Shown: piece after piece, positions 59,327 through 64,000 of the stretch | Layout of the letters: each line of letters starts with the position of its first letter | How positions within the stretch are numbered: position 1 is the stretch's first letter | Assembly (NCBI GenBank): GCA_021464245.1 | Contig: JADCRB010000037.1 | Coordinates: forward strand, 124,001 to 188,000 | Length of the DNA stretch: 64,000 bases | Reading direction: 5' to 3' | Origin: Carallia brachiata | Lineage: Eukaryota; Streptophyta; Magnoliopsida; Malpighiales; Rhizophoraceae | Notes under the pieces: model-generated | What the model was told of the DNA's origin: nothing | The model's input: the letters and a program-made list of their open reading frames with translations, nothing else | Databases searched by the model: none | Program-made: the position numbers and the translations under genes

Positions 59327-59593
59327 TTTTCTTCTGTAGCCAATTATTTTCTTTTTCTTTTTCTTTTTCTGTTCTCCTCCTCATGTCTTCTACTCTCTTC
59401 CCTTTTCCTAACAGAAACTCTTTCCGTTCCCCAACGTTTCTTTTTCTTTTTTTTTTTCTTTTTTAATTTTATAAAATCAATTCAATCTGCTATTTATGTT
59501 TATATTTTTCCACCTATTTTCTTTCTTTTTTTGAATATTCAATTCCTCCGCTAATATCTTGTCATCTTTCTTAACAGTAAATGGGCGCTTCTC

Positions 59594-59651
59594 TTATGGG
59601 CTGAAAACAGAGGGTTAAGTAGTTATGGGCTGAAAACAGAGGGTTAAGTAG
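59594..59651. repeat. 29-bp perfect tandem duplication
   Basis: The unit ttatgggctgaaaacagagg-gttaagtag occurs twice, at 59594-59622 and 59623-59651, without mismatch, which implies a recent event. Confidence 0.9.
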
Positions 59652-59937
59652 TTAACCACTATTTCTTATTCGTTTCCAATTCTTTTTGCGTAATTATTTA
59701 CTAATGTTGCGTTATTGTTCAATCTTGGCTACTCTTTCTATTTCTCTTTCTTTCTTTCTTTCTTTTTTTTTTTCTCTGTTTATTTGTCCAAATTCTATCT
59801 TTCTTGAATGAAATCTTAGTTTGGAAACGTAGATGTCTTTCATGACCAATTTTTGTTGTGTCAAATTACACTAATCCTATTTTGTTTTTCTCAGCCAGAA
59901 GGGTCCCATGAGTCATTTTCTGGCTTTCTTGAAGGTT

Positions 59938-60440
59938 AATTGAATGGATTAAGGTGGAACTTGTTCTCATTCTGATTTTCATATTAGTAATTTGATATCT
60001 CTTTATTGTTCAGTATTTTACTATAATTTAATGTGCAGTGGTTTTATCTGGACCCCAGGACTGTCAAATTGATCAAACTTCAGGGCTGTAATTATACATG
60101 ATGGTTGGTTCCAATGCTGACACACAAATTTATCTTCTCCTCAGTCTAATTATTGTTTAATAATTTTATTGGTCTTGTGTTTAATAATTTTCTCAACTCC
60201 ATGAATTCTGTATGATTGACTAGTTTTTACATTATGTGAAATCACGGTCGGATCAGTTCATTAAGTTAAAAAATTTCTAAATCAGTTTGTTCAGAATTTT
60301 TCTTGCGTTACTGAGCATGAGTTCATTAGGTACATATGCTTGCATCATATATTTTAGTATGGACATTTTAGTTAAGTTATTGTGAAGTTACTCTGTTTGA
60401 CTTTGATTATTTGATATCTTTCCCAAACAGGAAGGAAGGA
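59938..60440 (+). repeat. Duplicated block P, first copy
   Basis: Matches 62243-62700: shared passages aattgaatggattaaggtg, ttcatattagtaatt-gatatctct, ttgttcagtattttactataat and cttactgagcatgagttcat-type segments in the same order. Confidence 0.75.
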
Positions 60441-61508
60441 GATGATAACGCGAAGACTAATACTTGAGAATTAGTTGATTTGGACCCACGGAGAGCCAAT
60501 GAGGTAAGCCAATCGTTTATTGAATAATATAAAACATAAAAAAATATAAATGTTTTCTTTCACTTTATTTTATTATTTTTTATATATTAAACAATTGACC
60601 ATAGTCTTCTGTATTATACTAATCCCATTATAATGTGGATGATTGCCAATATTTTTAATTATTTGTTTTTTTTTCTGTTTCAATTTTCAAATATATAACG
60701 GTCACAAAACCGCACTCTTTTAGACAATCCTCCCACAACGATGCAATTTTCACTTGTTTTCTTTTTTATGATTCTTTATAGAATTTTTCTTTTCCGTCTA
60801 TTGATAATTCCTTATTGTTTTCTTTCGTCTATTTTATGGAAGGCCTTGGATTAGCCAACTTGTGCGAACTTTTATGGTGATATCAATTGTCCTTCTTGTT
60901 GGTTTTTCTGGAAACAGCGAGACTTCGTCGCTCCATTTACGCAAGCAATCTCCTTGTGCTAGCTTATGTGGCGAAACTGGTCGAACAGTAAGGAAAGTTC
61001 TTTTTATCCTTCTGTTTTTATTTAGTTGTACACTGAGTTCTTGATATTGTTTTCTTTTTCATTCTTCTTTCTGTTTGCTAGCTTGTGTTCTTTTTTTTTT
61101 TTAATGGTTCTTTACGAAAATTTCTTCTTTTTTTTTTTTATTCCCGTGTGATTAGGGATAGTTCGTCATTGATTTTCTTGTCGTAACCGGACATCTATAA
61201 TCATAAAGTAATCTTGCCGGATTGAAAACGAGGATGTGGGTCTTGAAGACCTAGTCGCCAACAGGCATTTTACTGCCAGGGACAATAGTGGCTAAGATTT
61301 GAAGACGGAGAGCAGCAGGCGCGAATTTTGGAATTCTGTGCTCGCTCCCTGATTCGTCTGAGAAGATTCTTACTGCGATGGTCCAGAGATTGATCTTTAA
61401 CCTAACAGATAATTTATATTCTACCTTTGCCCTTTGTTGCTTTCACATTATATTTTTGTTGCTTTCACATTATTGTTTATCATCATCTTTCAATTTTGCT
61501 TTTAAAAG

Positions 61509-61655
61509 AACATAACTAGAGGCAAAACCAATAGGAAAGGAGATGGCCTTGCAATGGCCGAAACTTCAAAATTGGGTGGCAAAACCAATAGGGAAGGAGA
61601 GGACACTGCCATGGTTGAAACTTCAAAAGCAGTTGACCCAACCGAAGAAATTAAG
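61509..61655 (+). other. Exon-like segment with internal 57-bp repeat
   Basis: Open from an AG acceptor to a gtaagc donor. It reads NITRGKTNRKGDGLAMAETSK, then GGKTNREGEDTAMVETSKA and VDPTEEIK. The 19-codon unit GKTNR-G--AM-ETSK is repeated with substitutions that keep the frame. Polar and Lys/Glu-rich, no domain recognised. Confidence 0.45.
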
Positions 61656-61838
61656 GTAAGCCCATTACTTATGCGTGAAAGTTCTTGTAGTCTTTAAATT
61701 TGTTGCTTCATCTGTTTCTTGGTTCTTTACATAAAATTTTGGGCTCAGGTGAACGTTTACTTTGTTATTTCCTTGATGAAAGCCTATAGCTCACATATCA
61801 TTCATTCTCCCCCTCATCAGTTTGTACAATGTTGATGC

Positions 61839-61842
<4 letters not shown>

Positions 61843-61878
<36 letters not shown>
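61843..61878. repeat. (TC)18 microsatellite
   Basis: Thirty-six bases of uninterrupted TC dinucleotide. The matching place in the second duplicate (near 63150) has only a short ctctctccc run, so it has expanded or contracted since duplication. Confidence 0.9.
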
Positions 61879-61881
<3 letters not shown>

Positions 61882-62061
61882 TTCTTTTTGGCTCCTCTTT
61901 CACTGAGGATCTGGATTACAAGGCTGTTGTTTAAACCCTGTTGGCATTACAGAAGGCAAGTTTGACTTTGGTTGCATATTTTGTGCATGTGAAGCCTTTT
62001 TCCTTGTTGTGTCTATGTTCTAACGTTTGTTCTTTGTTCTTTTTTGTGTTGTTTTGGGAAG

Positions 62062-62188
62062 GAGGTATTTGAGTTGTGAAGAAGAAAATGGGGTTTACAA
62101 AATTGGGAGGCTGGAGCCAAACAAGAATGAGATGGCATTGCAAAGCCTGGCGTTTGAATTACAGTTGGACCTACTTGAAGACTATGAG
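62062..62188 (+). other. Duplicated exon S, first copy
   Basis: From a gggaag acceptor to a gag|gtaagt donor, reading RYLSCEEENGVYKIGRLEPN and then KNEMALQSLAFELQLDLLEDYE. Frame and splice sites are conserved with the copy at 63789-63915; no recognised domain. Confidence 0.5.
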
Positions 62189-62242
62189 GTAAGTCAAGAT
62201 ATTATTGTGCCATAGCTTCAACCACATCTCAGTGCTTTAGAT

Positions 62243-63212
62243 AATTGAATGGATTAAGGTGATATTGTTCCTATTCTGATTTTCATATTAGTAATTCGAT
62301 ATCTCTCTATTGTTCAGTATTTTACTATAATTTAATCTGCAGTGGTTTTTTCTTTAGTTCATAACTACAGCTATGTGGATCCCAGGTTTGCAAACCTGAT
62401 CAAAATTCAGGGCTGTAATTATTCTGGGGTTAATTTTCATTTCCATGCATGCTTTGTTCCTATGCTTGCACACAAATTTACAGTCAATCAAAAAGCATTC
62501 TCAAGCAGCATGGAGGTGAGAAGAATTATAAAATAGCGGTTTTAAAATTTCTAAATGAGTTTGTTCGGAATTTTCCTTATCTTACTGAGCATGAGTTCAT
62601 GGGTGGGCTTGTCGTCATATATTCTACTATGGACCTTTTAATAAAGTTATTTTGGAGTTGCTCTGTTTCATGATTTTATATCCATCATGCGGATGCTTGT
62701 GGGATACATTTGTGATGTCTCTAAGAGTTTATGCTTGAGTTTGATCATCAATCATATGTGTAGAAAATCTTTCTTCATGAGGGTAGATAGAATGTCCTAT
62801 GGTGCAGGGAGACACCTTGTTTTGTTTGTCATTCAAGTAACGGTGGAAGCCATTTATATGTTATGATGAAAATATAAGTAAGAATTGAAAAGGGTCTTCT
62901 TATTATACAAGAAATAATGCAAAGAAAATTATACTGTTACCTTGGAAGCCAATTACTTATGCGTGAAAGTTCTTGTGGTTGTGACTTCTGTGGCTTCAAC
63001 TGTTGTGGGTGATTATTTAATTATTACTTGCATCTTCAATCTGCCAGCCCAGGTGAGTGATTACTTTATTCTCTTTGAAAAAAGCAAACAGCTCATATGT
63101 CATTCGTTCTCCTCTCTTTAGTTTGTATAATGTTGATGCTGATATACCCCTCTCTCTCCCTTTATTTTTGGCCCATTTTTAGCTGAGGATCTGAATTATA
63201 AGGCTGGTGTTT
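62243..63212 (+). repeat. Second unit of the tandem duplication
   Basis: Contains counterparts of 59938-60440 (at 62243-62700), 61660-61800 (at 62945-63085; shared attacttatgcgtgaaagttcttgt) and 61780-61930 (at 63095-63212; shared gtttgta-aatgttgatgctg and gctg or ctgaggatctg). The part holding the GKTNR exon is missing here. Confidence 0.7.
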
Positions 63213-63700
63213 AAACCTGAGGGATGAAAGTGAAAGTATTAAGGCTGAAAAATGAGACATTAGAGCTGCAGCTTTGCAGCAGAGAATGGCTTGTTAGAAA
63301 ACAGAAAAAATTGCAGAGAAAGAACCATAGCAGCAAAGGAAACGAGGTAAAGGGAGAGAAGAGAGGTGTTAGACATGGAAGATGGCTTCTCTCACTCTTT
63401 CATTGATAACAAAACATCATTATATAGAGGTGAGATTACAATCTGAAAAGCAAATTCAAATACAAACTTTAAATTCAAAAACTGACATAGTTCTAAAATT
63501 ATGGCTGTTACAAACAGGAGGCATGATTACAAAGATTCAAAATATTTCAAACTTAAGATAAAAGGTTATTGATTGCTGAAAATATCTCCAGCAATAGACA
63601 TCATGAAACTTAGAGTTTTGGAGGGAAGGCTTTAATACAAAACAGAATACTTATGACTGATTCTGCAAAGCAACAGAACCATAACTTCCTTCAACTATGC
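63213..63700 (-). mobile_element. Insertion in unit 2, LTR-like (tentative)
   Basis: About 490 bases absent from the corresponding place in unit 1 (near 61945-61965). Read on the reverse strand, it contains cctctatataatgatgttttgttatcaatgaaagag, which resembles the TATA box and 3' part of many copia LTRs, and ends tgtctaaca just before 63372 on the plus strand. No primer-binding site or target duplication was identified, so a solo or partial LTR is only the best guess. Confidence 0.35.
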
Positions 63701-63788
63701 TTGCATATTTTGTGCATGTGAAGTTTTTTTCCTTGTTGTCTATGTTCTAACATTACTCATCTGTTCTTTTTTGTGCTTTTTTGGGAAG

Positions 63789-63915
63789 GAGGTGTTTGAG
63801 TTGTGAAGAAGGGAACGGAGTTTACAAAATTGGGAGGCTGGACCCAAACAGGAATGAGATGGCGCTGCAAATGCTGGCACTTGAAAAACAGTTGGACACA
63901 TCTGAAGATGATGAG
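63789..63915 (+). other. Duplicated exon S, second copy
   Basis: Reads RCLSCEEGNGVYKIGRLDPN and then RNEMALQMLALEKQLDTSEDDE between the same acceptor and donor as 62062-62188. Substitutions keep the frame open. The sequence after it (ctcggtgctttagataa, to the window end) matches 62229-62244, so a third unit probably starts at the edge. Confidence 0.5.
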
Positions 63916-64000
63916 GTAAGCAAATTACTGGTGCATGAAAAGCCCCTGAAGATGCTATTGTTCCATGGCTTCAACTGATTCTCGGTGCTTTAGATAAAAC

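Larger units (their letters stand above)
59327..61508. other. Intron-like region of the duplicated locus
   Basis: T-rich, intron-like. It includes the first copy of a duplicated block (59938-60440) and a possible exon 60430-60510 (contains KEGDDNAKTNT, then a stop). Another possible exon lies near 60870-60987, ending at a donor cagtaagg; none is firmly supported. Confidence 0.35.

Overview
This window is nuclear DNA from a flowering plant, most likely a eudicot. It is AT-rich with long homopolymer tracts. Genes have GT-AG introns, intergenic spacers run to several kb, and five plant gene families are recognisable: a GNOM-like ARF-GEF, a FRIGIDA-like protein, an ALDH2C aldehyde dehydrogenase, an arabinogalactan peptide and a LEA_2 membrane protein. 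I cannot name the species.

The left quarter (1918-17865) is one very large Mutator-like element (MULE) of 15,948 bp. It has 56-bp imperfect terminal inverted repeats, a perfect 9-bp target duplication (ttcatgaat), and a second unoccupied copy of its own target site just outside the right end. It carries two convergent genes reading inward from the ends. From the left comes a FAR1/FHY3-type DDE transposase with a SWIM zinc finger. From the right comes a 16-exon gene ending in a Ulp1/C48 (SUMO-protease-type) domain whose catalytic His, Asp, Gln and Cys are all present after splicing. The layout resembles MuDR (mudrA and mudrB convergent), with a Ulp1-like gene in the mudrB position. The roughly 5.8 kb between the two genes holds no long gene. 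It holds a TA-flanked MITE and many copies of a hairpin repeat built from modules spaced exactly 21 bp apart, plus a small open frame ending in a SUMO-interacting-motif-like tail.

Host genes follow: a LEA_2 protein (21570-22406, +), a small CxCSP-motif protein (24051-24308, -), an arabinogalactan peptide (27032-27330, +), a small SQNFD-motif protein (31956-32243, +), a FRIGIDA-like protein of the FRL4 type (34074-37084, +), an ALDH2C-type aldehyde dehydrogenase with nine exons (43554-50164, +), and a GNOM-LIKE 2 orthologue (54004-58252, +). Between them lie SINE, LINE and MITE copies and a processed MBF1 pseudogene (51703-52147, -).

The right end (59.1-64.0 kb) is a tandemly duplicated, exon-like locus of unknown function. 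A decayed relative of its first exon appears to lie at the very left edge of the window.

Small frameshifts occur in the transposase, the Ulp1 gene, the FRL gene and GNL2. Because they hit conserved host genes as well as the transposon, assembly or base-calling indels are at least as likely as real decay.
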